Part shown: positions 22,924 to 33,868 of the stretch, piece after piece
Numbering within the stretch: the first letter of the stretch is position 1
Layout of the letters: each line of letters starts with the position of its first letter
Translations under genes and position numbers: made by a program
NCBI GenBank assembly: GCA_040954595.2
Contig: CM082586.2
Span: 3,472,001 to 3,536,000, forward strand
Direction of reading: 5' to 3'
Length of the DNA stretch: 64,000 nt
DNA from: Balanoglossus misakiensis
Taxonomy: Eukaryota; Hemichordata
Notes under the pieces: model-generated
Seen by the model: the letters and a program-made list of their open reading frames with translations, nothing else
Database searches by the model: none
Told to the model about the DNA's origin: nothing

Positions 22924-25900
22924 ATGGATGATGAAAATTCAAGTGATTTTGATGTTTTACTGAAGAAACTACAAGGAGCCCACAAGAATAAGCTTGAGGG
23001 TATATATTTTCAATCATCCATTCATACTATTGTTGTTGTGTCAGTTTCAGCAATAACTCATTGATTACTGTATTGATCAACCCATCACCGATGAAATTAT
23101 GTGTAATATGTGACCACGTGTTGTTTGAGAAAAACATAAAAGAAATATTAGCCTGTTAGGCTCTTGTATAAACTTGCACATTTCTTCATTTGCAGAACTT
23201 CAAAGAGAACTCAGAGAAATCAAGCAGCGAGAAGAGGAACACAACTTGCAATATGAAAGGTAAGTCCTGTCTTCTTTTTTATTTCTAAGTGCACCATTAA
23301 TTTAAACCCTCATTCATTTTAATATTTCTTTTTTTTTTCACTTTAATGTTAGAATTTTGGAGGACCTGCGGACCACTAATAAACAGAAGGAAGCTCTTGC
23401 TGAGGATAACTGTCTCCTGAAACAAGAATTGGAGCGGCTGAAGGATAATCTTCAAATAAAGTATGTACATTGCACATGTAAACTCACAAAGGAAGCCATC
23501 ATTTTCACATTACTCTGACCATAAAGTTATAGAGTGTTGAATTGGTGCAGTTAGCCCTTTTTTCATTGTCATGCCACAATAAAAGTGGCCAAAAAAAGTT
23601 CTGAAGTTAGCACTAGAGGGCGCCCTTTCTAGCGCTATCAATTAATCAAATTCATCTCAAAAAAGTTTATTTCTGAAGTCCAACCAATTGTAACGTCACT
23701 TTACTATTTGGAGATTGTACATACAATTGCAAAACATCTTCAATTGCATCATCACAGTTTCTCAGGAATCTGAAATTTTCGAAGCTGATAATCATTTCAT
23801 TACTGAAACAGCAGAACCAAAGCTGGCACACTTCTTTGAAAATGCAGAGGAATACATTTGTTGTTACAAGTGTTACCCCAGCCGGCCCACTCACAGTGCA
23901 TTCAGCTGTATACTGATGCATGCATGGTAAAAGTACCCTGACCTGCGATATGCACTTTATTAAAGAAAAATACCTGGCTACACTGCCTTTTGTACAGTAC
24001 ATTGGTGGTGGCGCTGTTTTTGAGACAAGTAACCCAGTTCTCTCACCTTTACATCATACGCATGCAAGAAAGCAACAGCTTTTTCGTACAAATTAAATTC
24101 TTTTGGCTTTGCTGCAAGATGAAATCACAAAGGGTTTGATTGGAAAACTTAGTCCATCTGTCAACTGGTAGTAATCTTGGTCCATGGAAAGGGTGGTGAT
24201 AAATCTTGATGGAGTAACAGCTCACTGTAGCCAGACACTAACACGTTAATCAGTTTATAGTTTTAATACCAGTACATAAGTACATGTTACCTTGTAATGC
24301 TCACGGATGTTTTGAGCTCACACAATTTTCCTTCAATATGGTCATTTTGTGTTTTCACTCATATTTTCATTGATTGTCTGTTTGTATTGCTGATGTGTAT
24401 GTAAATTAGAAATTGTATTCAGTGCACGAAAATGCATTCATCAGTGCCATGATTTGTTTGAAAATTCAATTTCGAATTTTGAACAGATGGTCTGTGTCTA
24501 CATCATGCTCTGCCGGTACTGAAATTCTCTCTTCCATCTGATTCCCGACTAACTCCACAGTTTTAACATTCCGGAGCACAATCGCGCTCTTGTTCCCTGC
24601 TTTTCAATTCCAATACATCCCACAGCTGGTGCAATGCCTCCATTTTGACCAATTTTTTTTGTCCTTTATTCTTTTATCTCTGCCCCACTTATTCCGTGAG
24701 CAATCACAAAAAACGTTTGATCCCTGTTGACCTGCGCGACATATATCAGCAAAAGAGGGGTCACTATGCAAACATCCTCGCCAATTCACCGTGCCCAGCC
24801 AACCAGCTGAATGTTGTTATTGTCAAATAATGTAGGGCGGTTCATTCTGCCTTCTTGTCGAGGTGACAGAGAGGTTACCTATAAACTATGCTTGAACCAT
24901 ATAAATGGCGAGACATAAAAGAACAAGTTTCTACTTGTACCAGATGAGAAGAAGTGTCTGTCATGCTGTTCAATATTTCAGTCATGCTCTGAAAATTCAC
25001 CCATCATGAAAAAAATCTCAACATTTTGACATACCTGTCTGTAAATCACCAAATTTGCTGATAACATGTAAAAAATGGCAGCTCAACACATATGTACGTA
25101 CAAGGGTTTTGGTAACCTATGGTGACCCTTTTTTGATTTGTTGCCTACCGGCACATCTCTGCCTATCTAAGATTTTCATCTGTGCTCGTGAAAAGTCAAC
25201 AAACATGGCGGTACCCTGATATTTAGAAGTCAATCATATTGTTAATAATTCTCTGTGGGAACTGGGCCATCCACAGCCAGTTATCATAGTACTTTTACCA
25301 CTGGTACTGTGCAACAACAAAAATATCAGGTAAATTAATGTTTCTTTGTGGTTCTTCTATTTCTGTGTGGCTGTGTGTGACTGACAACAGGAACACTGGA
25401 CATTGTGAGCGGTGTGAGAAGACTAGAATTAAAGTTGACCAAGAAAGAAAAAATAGTAAACTGTCGGTTAACCGAGGGAAAAGGAAAACAAGATACAAGG
25501 AAACTCAGAAAACATCACCAGAGAGCAACGTGGATTCTCAGAAAAGGTGCAATCAAGATGGAACTTCCACATGTGTAAGACATGGAGAAGTATCTCAGGA
25601 GAAGGACGCAGAAGTTTTGATGAAAACTGGGAGAGGCATTGAAGAAACTCAGGGTGTTGATGGAGCAATGTGCGTGGTGCCAGAAACGTGTGATCTGGAA
25701 GGATATTCCCACGTCCAAGTTGGATGGACGCAGAATCTGGCTGAGTTGCAAAAGCTCCCCAAGAGATTGGACATTGAGCACACTCAGGATGTAGCCAAGT
25801 TGAGAAGCAGGAACACACAAGCTGTGCTGGCCCCGGAAACGTGTTACCAGGAGACGCACGCCATGACAGAGAGCGACGAGGAGGATAGTGATGAGGATGT

Positions 25901-28900
25901 TGTTTCGGAGGAGAGAGGCGGGAAGTTCTCATCTGAGTTGCGGAATGCAGCTGTCCCAGAGACACTGCCTGCTGAACAGGAAGCCAGCAGCTTGGAGGAT
26001 TGTAGTCTTTTAATGAGCCCACCACCAATCTCTAGCACACCAGCTACTCAGCGTTCGAAATTCCTTCGCAAGACATCAAAGCCCGGTGATATCACTAAGG
26101 TGTTTCTGAATAAAAACGAACATTTTCGAGTTGACATAGATGCCTTGACGCCAATCGAAAAAAGTGAATCGCAAATGCCATGTTATGATGACAGTGGAAT
26201 GCAGTCACCAACATTTGCCAAACCGGCCAAAATCCCCACAAAGACACAGCACCCACACACAGTCACCCAAAGGTTGCAGTTCAACTTTGATTCCTCGCCA
26301 GCAAAAGATGATGTCACCATGGCAACATCCAGGCACTCTCTCCTCAGCAAGGATGGAAGCTTCCAGTCGGACACGTCCCCTCTCCTTCTCAAGCCTTTGA
26401 GGGCAAAATTACAGAACAAACAAATCAAGCAGGAACCGTCTGAAACGTGTGGTTTCAAACTCATCATCCCAAAGGAAATTAAGGCAGTGTCGCCGGGAAA
26501 GGAGAACTCGCCTGAGAAGAGAGATTTGATCAAATTGGCCTCCAATTCACGAAAGAGACAAAGCATGTGGGACGAAGAGCAGGGGGAGGGTGGGAGATGC
26601 TTGGAGGTGAAATCTGAAAGAGGGGTTGATTCCCCTCCAAGGAAACATCTCCGATTTGAGAATAGCGAGAAAGATGGAAAAGCTGATGGTCGCACGTGTG
26701 ACGATGGCGACTGGATTGATATGGCAAAGATGGCGGAGAGTTCAAAGAGACAAATTCTGAAAGACAAAACCTCAAAGTCCAGGAAGTCAGCCACAAAGGA
26801 AGGACCACAGGGACCAGGAATACAGAGATTTTTTAATGTTGTAGAGAAATGGCAGCATGATGGATCGAAGAAGTTGGTGCAGACAAGGCTGTCGGCCGAG
26901 TCATTCAAGTGCCAACCCAACCCAAGGATTTCAAAGATGAAGGAATATAATGGTGGCAGCTTGTTGACAGCGGACACCCAGTACGATCCCTACTTGCACG
27001 AAGCTATCGCAGCGTCTCTAGCGGAAGATGGCCGACCTGGAGATTATCTGGCTGAAGGGGCCACTTTTGACATGACTGAACTTGACGGACGTCACACAGA
27101 GAGCAAGGGGTTTAAGAAGCCACCACTGCCAACCAGACTCGTCAGGAAAAGCCTAGGTGGTGAGTTCCCTGATGAAAGTGTAGGAGACACTGACATCCGA
27201 CTGAGAGATCATGAATCAGAAAGTGTAAACTCAGCGAGACTGCATGATTCTGAATACGATCAGATGTCAGTGGCAGTTGCTCTGAACGGCAGCATTGACC
27301 CAGCACTGGAGCTGTCGAAGCTCGATGAAGATGATTCGGAGATCTTGGTTTCCAGGGAGAAAGTAAGCCCACAGAACTTGGCCGCGGATAAAATAGGTAG
27401 CAGTACTGGTGACTGGGAAACCGGAATCTTCCCAGACTCTCCGGCGGAAGAGTTCACGGAGAGTTTCAAATTTGGGAAGGTGGACAGAGTACGGCCACAA
27501 AGCTGGAAACCAGATGCGAGAGAGAATGCCTCGGATGTGAGAGACAAGAAACTGGGTCTGCGTTTTCAGGAGGAAGATGACGTTCCAAACCATGGCGATG
27601 ACAGCTGCATGGACATGTTTGATGGTAACGGAGAGGTAGATGAGAAACGACTAGTTGATGATTCAAATGTCACAGACCCAAACGGTGAGTCAAACATCAA
27701 AGTCACTGATTGCAGCATCAAAAACAACTGTCAAGCACATTATGATGGAAAGTTAAATCAAAACACAAAGGGATTGATTGTGTTGAGAAATACAATGTAT
27801 ACTATAGTTTACTGAGTCTTGTTTATCAAAGATTTCATCCCGGCAGTGAGATATGTTTTCTTTTGTTTCCCCGGCAGACTCTGCAGAGAAAAACGACTGT
27901 CCAGAAGACGTTGATCAACACAGCTACCAGGACAACCACGATCAGTCAACACTCGACAGTTTCAACAAGTATGTGTCTGTCCTGTACTTGTCAACTTGGA
28001 TCAATATTTGTTTCACACTGTCCAGCCACATTGCCCCAGAAATGAACTTTAAAGGGACAGAGTTGCTCACTTTCGATATTATTTACATTGGCTATTTCAC
28101 TTTCTTTTGATAACTTGTGAAATGTTGTTCTGCTGACTGAAATATGTTCAATCATTGGGTGTTTCTTTAACCTCTGATGTAGAAATGATCGCGCATGTAT
28201 ATATGCCAGATATACATATGACCTCATTTTGCAGCAATACAGACTTAGATTTTTATCGACATTTTTACAATAAACAAGTTACTTGGCACTTCATGCAAAC
28301 ACTTCAACTATCGGCCAAATGTTATTGTGGCCCTGTCAACATGACCTCTTGTTTGTTCATAATATTGACATTTGTCGTGTCTCTTGGAGGACAACGAAGT
28401 TTTGAACGTTGACAGCTGTTCATGTCGTAGTCATAATAAAGTAATAACTTGTCAATGTTGTAAACCCCTCTGGAAAGAAGTCTGTGAGATTCAGAAAATT
28501 ATGTGAAACAGAATAGGAATATTGATTCTTAGAGTGTGTTTGATGTAATGTTTACATACTCTGTCATTTAACGTTTCTAAAATATAAAATCAGAATTGGC
28601 TGTTTTCCCATGGAATATTCACTCTCTCCAGAGAAGTTCTACTAGAAGCTGACCATGTCTGTTTATATTATATTACATCAGTTGATACAGCGGTCCCGGT
28701 AGAATATTTTGATTGCAGCACATGACAGCTACATGGTGTGTTTTCTTTCAGGGTGCCCAAACTCGACAAAAGTCCGAACTTCAAACACGTGAAGGTCGTC
28801 AGAAAGAAAGACGAGAGGAGAAAACTGAATGCGTTTGACTGTAAGCAATGTGAAGAGGTGAGTAATAGGCCTGATTAGGAGAGTCTAAGATTACCTGGCT

Positions 28901-30199
28901 ATCAGCACCATGCCTTGAGTGATAGCACAATACAAAAGCAAGATGCCCACTGTTAGCCCAGTATTAACAAATCTTGATCTGTACATGTACATGTATATTG
29001 CATTCATAGATGATATCATCATCACCATGTTATATTCATAATGTTTTCCCAAAGCATTCAACCAAAACGGCGAAAACATTCATTGCATCATCGCAAAAAT
29101 TAACCACAAGGACACATGCCACATTACAGACCGACAAAGATTAATCTTTGCAATGGACCAATTATTTCCATCATAATTACAGAATAACCTAGACATAACA
29201 GGAAATTAGAAAGAATATGAAAACAAAATAAATGATGATGCTGATATCATTTCATTTGGAAATTATGTAATTTGTTGTAAAATCCTTGTATTAGTTGATA
29301 ACTTAAAAATGCCACAAGAGTGCATCTCAGTCTAACCCTGCATGCATTTATGCATTGTTTCCCCCAGTATTTTGAAGGTCTTGGTCTGAGCGACTCTCAG
29401 AAGGCAGAGAGAATGAAGGAATGTTCTAGACACCGTGGTAAATACATTCCTCCCAGTACACCAGAACATTACTGGGAAATGGATATGCCAAGTACTCAGA
29501 CGTGTCATGATAGAGGTAAACTACATGTATGCCTATTTACTGTTTTTCTTTTTTTGAAAACCTGGAAGAAAATTCATAACACTCTCTATGAGATTAGATA
29601 TTTATGCTAGCTGGGTGACTACCAACCAAATCCAGTCATCCACGAAAAGATTTGTAACTCGCCATGACAACTCAAACTTTTCACTCATCAGCACTGTCAA
29701 GAAACAGTCAACAGGTTGCTGAGTGTTTGATCTCCACTGGGAAAAAAACCCTGATGTTCTGACAAAAAGAAAGGTTAATTTAGCGTGGGTCAGCGCCAAA
29801 AGTACTTCTCTTGAAGCCTGTTCACTTTTCAGACTTCTATGTTCTTATCTTCACTTCCGACAGCAAGCCAAGCGACCCCAGACAAGTAAAACTCTGACAA
29901 ACAACACAACACTGCTACTATTGTGCGAGTTCACGTAAAGCCCATATAAGAACGCACTTCAAGCCCGTACATTGATAAGCTGGACTGCAAAGTAATTCAA
30001 CCTGTTAACCATGTGGTCTTGCATTGCAGTCCTGGATGATATAACCAAGTCTCAGTATCCTATAGGCTATTCAGAAAATATAGCCATTATTTTCACCTTT
30101 ACAACACAACTCTGCTATCTTACAGGTTACATGCAAGAAGTATCTCAACACCAGCCACAGAGACGCAGAAGAAGACAGCCGTACAACAAGCGATTCTGA
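22924..30199 (+). CDS. RBBP8: DNA endonuclease RBBP8 / CtIP (Sae2/Ctp1 family)
   Basis: Coding exons 22924-22999, 23196-23259, 23353-23460, 25391-27684, 27878-27968, 28752-28857, 29368-29515 and 30126-30199 join in consistent phase to 986 residues (human 897). CtIP works with Mre11-Rad50-Nbs1 to start resection of DNA double-strand breaks in the nucleus. Residues 1-82 match the N-terminal tetramerising coiled coil (SDFDVLLKKL at the start), followed by the zinc-binding C88-x2-C91. The 2.3-kb fourth exon encodes a long, low-conservation middle region. The C-terminal Sae2 domain (about 885-986) has VVRKKDERRKL, C908-x2-C911, CSRHR (932-936) and ends RRQPYN-K-R-F. Thr944 in S-T-P-E and Thr956 in S-T-Q correspond to the human CDK (T847) and ATM/ATR (T859) sites. 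Ser355 in SPTF resembles the human BRCA1-binding S327. No canonical CtBP motif PxDLS was found. Confidence 0.95.
23461..25390. other. RBBP8 intron 3
   Basis: A 1.9-kb intron with a good donor (GTATGT) and acceptor (CTGACAACAG). It contains the CTCF-like site at 23610. I saw no nested gene or snoRNA box pair. Confidence 0.7.
23610..23623 (+). promoter_or_regulatory. CTCF-like insulator motif
   Basis: GCACTAGAGGGCGC matches the CTCF core consensus CCASYAGRKGGCRS at 13 of 14 positions. The flank is itself a short palindrome (AGGGCGCCCT). It lies in RBBP8 intron 3. CTCF is conserved across bilaterians, but occupancy is inferred only from the motif. Confidence 0.4.
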
Positions 30200-30276
30200 G
30201 TTTTTATATTTTATATCCGGGATTTAATGAATTTGTATCCTATTTAAAACCCAATATAGTTTGTAATTATAAACTG

Positions 30277-30282
30277 AATAAA
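30277..30282 (+). terminator. RBBP8 poly(A) signal
   Basis: AATAAA lies 78 bp after the RBBP8 stop and is followed by a GT-rich block (CTTGTGTGTC). It is the first such signal after the stop codon, so the 3' UTR is probably only about 100 nt. Confidence 0.7.
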
Positions 30283-32426
30283 AAGTAGTACATTTATAGA
30301 GCTTGTGTGTCATGACTGATTTGTTTTGGCCAACATGGATGTAGGTTAGGGGACGATCTGATGAAGTTAATTGAAGACAACTTGTCAATATCTTTCTGAA
30401 GAAAAGAGACTGGGCCGCCAATATGAAACACTGTATTGTACTATACCAATACCACAATATGACTTAAAATTACCCCTAAAAACTTCCTTTAAAACAATAC
30501 AATGATAAACATATTGAACCGTGCTGGATAAATAAAGCCAGCATGGGTCTTTAAAAATCTTCCATTATTGATGGAAAGTCTGATCAAGTATTGATTGGTC
30601 CTTCAGTCAATTTGGGAGTGTCCTTGCACAGGATATGAATCAAAAACTGCTCCTTTTATGAGTGGAAGAAGAAAATAGAGTGAAAAGGTTTCAGATAACA
30701 TTTGCTGAGACCAACAAAGGCAACAAAACAAAAGCTTTCAGGTGGTGGAACAGAATTGCTGTTGTTCCACCCACGCACATGGGGCCCTATTATTGCCGTC
30801 GCATTCAGAACTTTCCGCGACCTTTTAAACCTGGCCATTTACCTGGAACTCGTGTGGTCGTATCCCGCTTGATTGCTGACTTATTTTGCTAAGAAAATGT
30901 GTTTACACATGACTTGTTTTTATGTTGCAAAGAGCCAACCGCAAATCATGGCGGGTGCTTTTGTTGAACTGCTCTGCTGCATAGCGCCCTCAACGGTATT
31001 GGACTGGTGGTGTCTTAATCACAGAAAAAAATGATGAAATCAAGAGATATTCTAATAATTCACTGCAATTGAAAGTTGTTTACTAACAAGTTAATAATAG
31101 ATCTTGGTTGCAAACAATGCAGTGGTATATGAAACAGCGGATCACATGTGAAACAGACGCGGTCCTAACTATCACGTGAAATATCGTCATTTTCTACAAA
31201 TAGGCCGGAATTCCCCTACTTCATGCAACGCGCATATAAATCTTTAATGTACATGGCAAAGTCCACAATGCGGATGACAGTAAATTCTAGCACCGTACTG
31301 AGGTGGCATGTTGCAATAACTAAACACCACCCACGCAGTGTAAGCTCACCTAGTTACTGATTATCCATGCAGGACATGACGACGGGGAAAGGCCGGATAC
31401 CGGAGGTGAAATTGACTGTCGTGTAAACTGTTGGAAGTGAACTTTCACATTAAGAATCACATAAAAATCTACCCTTAATTCAGAATCTTACATGTGGTAA
31501 TGAAAGCAGTTGGAACAATTGTCCCTGAGAAGCAACAGGTTAATTTTATAGCTGCAGTTCTTTCATTGAATCACACCAGTATAATTGGTTTGTTTATTTT
31601 CTTTTCCCTGGATTGTAATGGCTAAATGGCAACAGGGGGTGGTGTGGGGAGTTCGGGACATACTATCAGTAAAATTGAAAGAATAGTAAATGTAAGCATT
31701 ATCAAAATCCCAGTTGAAATATAGGGACCACTGTGCTACTTTTTAATGTGGTGAATTTAGCTATACCGATATCCGAATTTGTCACTATAGTCAAGTGTTA
31801 GAAATACTTCATCTGCTAAGTATTGGCTCATATTGATCAATTTATGACACAAATCTACTCAAACAGGGAGCTTTAAGTATCAGATAGATAATTTATGAGA
31901 AAACAGTTGAACTATTGGTCACAATTGGAACATGCATTAACTCTAATGGGTGGGGGACATTCCTGTGATCCTGCAATCCAATGTTGAAAGCAATCCAATG
32001 ACACTAACAGAAGTAGAAGTGATCTTTCTGGCAATTTAAGTAAGTTTAAATACTCAATTTAAATGTGTTGACACGGCCTTGAAATGTAGATATATACAAC
32101 TCACTTCAGCAAAACAGCATATACATCGAAGGAAAAAAACTATAATAAATTATGTCATTAAACTGATATGCTTGTTTTGTGTGCAGTCTGGTATTTCAGG
32201 CCAGCAATGAAGTTTGATTGATGATACTTTGAGAACATCAAAATGCCGATGTTCATTTGTCCATGCTGGGAAACAGAGGAATAATAGTTTCCCGTTATGA
32301 GTAATTAGATTATGTTGGGTCTGAGTTTCAGACTATTAAATGGATCCATTATTAAGGGATGGTGAATGACTCAACAAAAAGATTCTATATCTATCTGTCT
32401 TTAGTCTCTATATTTGTGTGTGTGTA

Positions 32427-32543
32427 CATACATACATACATACATACATACATACATACATACATACATACATACATACATACATACACAGACATACATA
32501 CATACATACATACATACATACATACATACATACATACATACAT

Positions 32544-32586
<43 letters not shown>

Positions 32587-32598
32587 TGCACACACACA
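32427..32598. repeat. (CATA)n / (CA)n compound microsatellite
   Basis: About 135 bp of CATA units, broken once by ACAGAC near 32490, runs straight into a CA-dinucleotide tract with one ATG interruption. A short (TG)5 tract lies just before it at about 32415. Apparent Y-I-H-T and C-M-Y-V reading frames are repeat artefacts. Confidence 0.95.
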
Positions 32599-33848
32599 AG
32601 ACTGTGTGATCTTGGCATACAGTGCCAACTAAAGTATGAAGTAACTGAGAAATTTAATGTAAAGACACTGTAGCTAACACACACATCCCACAACAAACAA
32701 ACAATCTCACCCACTAAAGTACACTTTTGTCAAATATTCTGAGTTTTTTTATTTCCCGTCAGAACTTGTGTATACATGATGATGAATGGAAAAAAAACAA
32801 GGCAGCTTATATATAATATATACATGAAGAAATATACAGAGGAAAATATGACTAAACAAAAAAGCAAGCTTTTTTATTGGTAAATCTTTATATGAGTGCA
32901 TAATCAAATGGTAAAATCGTCTGCAACTTTGACAAACCCGAACACATCGTGCATTGAGCTGGAGCGGTTTGCATTATTGTGTCAAATGTGCGTTTCACGC
33001 AGGTTGTTTTGGTGTACTCTGCAGGTTGTGCATACCAACCCTGCTACCCCTTCTAACTGCTGGAATGGTCTTGACCCAGCTTTAGTTAAACCCATGAAAC
33101 ACGTTCCCTCATGAGATCCCCACGTCCTGGCTTAATTACCAGGTGTAGGGGTGAGGGGAGACGTGCTTTCAGAGGGGTGAACTTTTCAGAGGAGGGAGGT
33201 AGGGGTTTCAGTCCTGGTGATAAAAAGCTGGTGCCAATACTGTGGAAATTGTTGCTAGTATTTGGTATTTCAGTGTGTGGTCTGTCAGAAGTCTCCACTC
33301 CAGAAAATGTCATTCGGGTCGCAAATTTGTACTTTTATGTCTCTAATCCCAAGATCTTCCAGTTGTCTGAGACAGACACTACTTTTCAAAGATACATTTG
33401 GGACAATTCACACCCAAATTTCCTCTCACAATCTGCTTCCATGAAGAGAACCCCAGCAAATATGAAATTCAAAAAAGTTTCACGGAATCCATGCCCACCC
33501 CAATGATCTGTCCCCTACCTATTTCTTGCGTTCAATGGGACAACCCTCGTTAGTAAAACAAGAGGGCTGCACCATTGTTAGCAGGGTGGTAGGGGTGTTA
33601 AGTGTGGACTGGAGACTCATGGATGGACAAGAGAGTTTCGATACTAGCACACTTGGATTTCAGTTGGTACATTGCAGATATTACATACAACGCAAGTGCT
33701 CACAACTATAGGCACTGATTGATTCTCGCTGTTCTGTTTTTGTACGAAAAACTGCTGCACAGCTCAGTGCAATAAACTCGCCAAGTCCAAAACTCTACAA
33801 GATGCTCTCAAGTAAGTTACAACACACTGCAACCAACTCGATGATTGC

Positions 33849-33868
33849 TTGATTGATTGATTGATTGA
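33849..33868. repeat. (GATT)n short tandem repeat
   Basis: About five GATT units in intergenic DNA. Similar GATT and GACT runs lie at 38528-38585 and 44889-44946. Confidence 0.8.

Noticed and set aside
22425-22985. 186-aa minus-strand ORF antisense to the RBBP8 first coding exon
   Set aside because: It overlaps a well-supported exon, shows no family motif, and its apparent complexity (Cys and Thr rich) is not like a known domain. Most likely a chance open frame.
32359-32714. Repetitive Y-I-H-T / C-M-Y-V open frames
   Set aside because: Translation of the CATA/CA microsatellite, not a gene.
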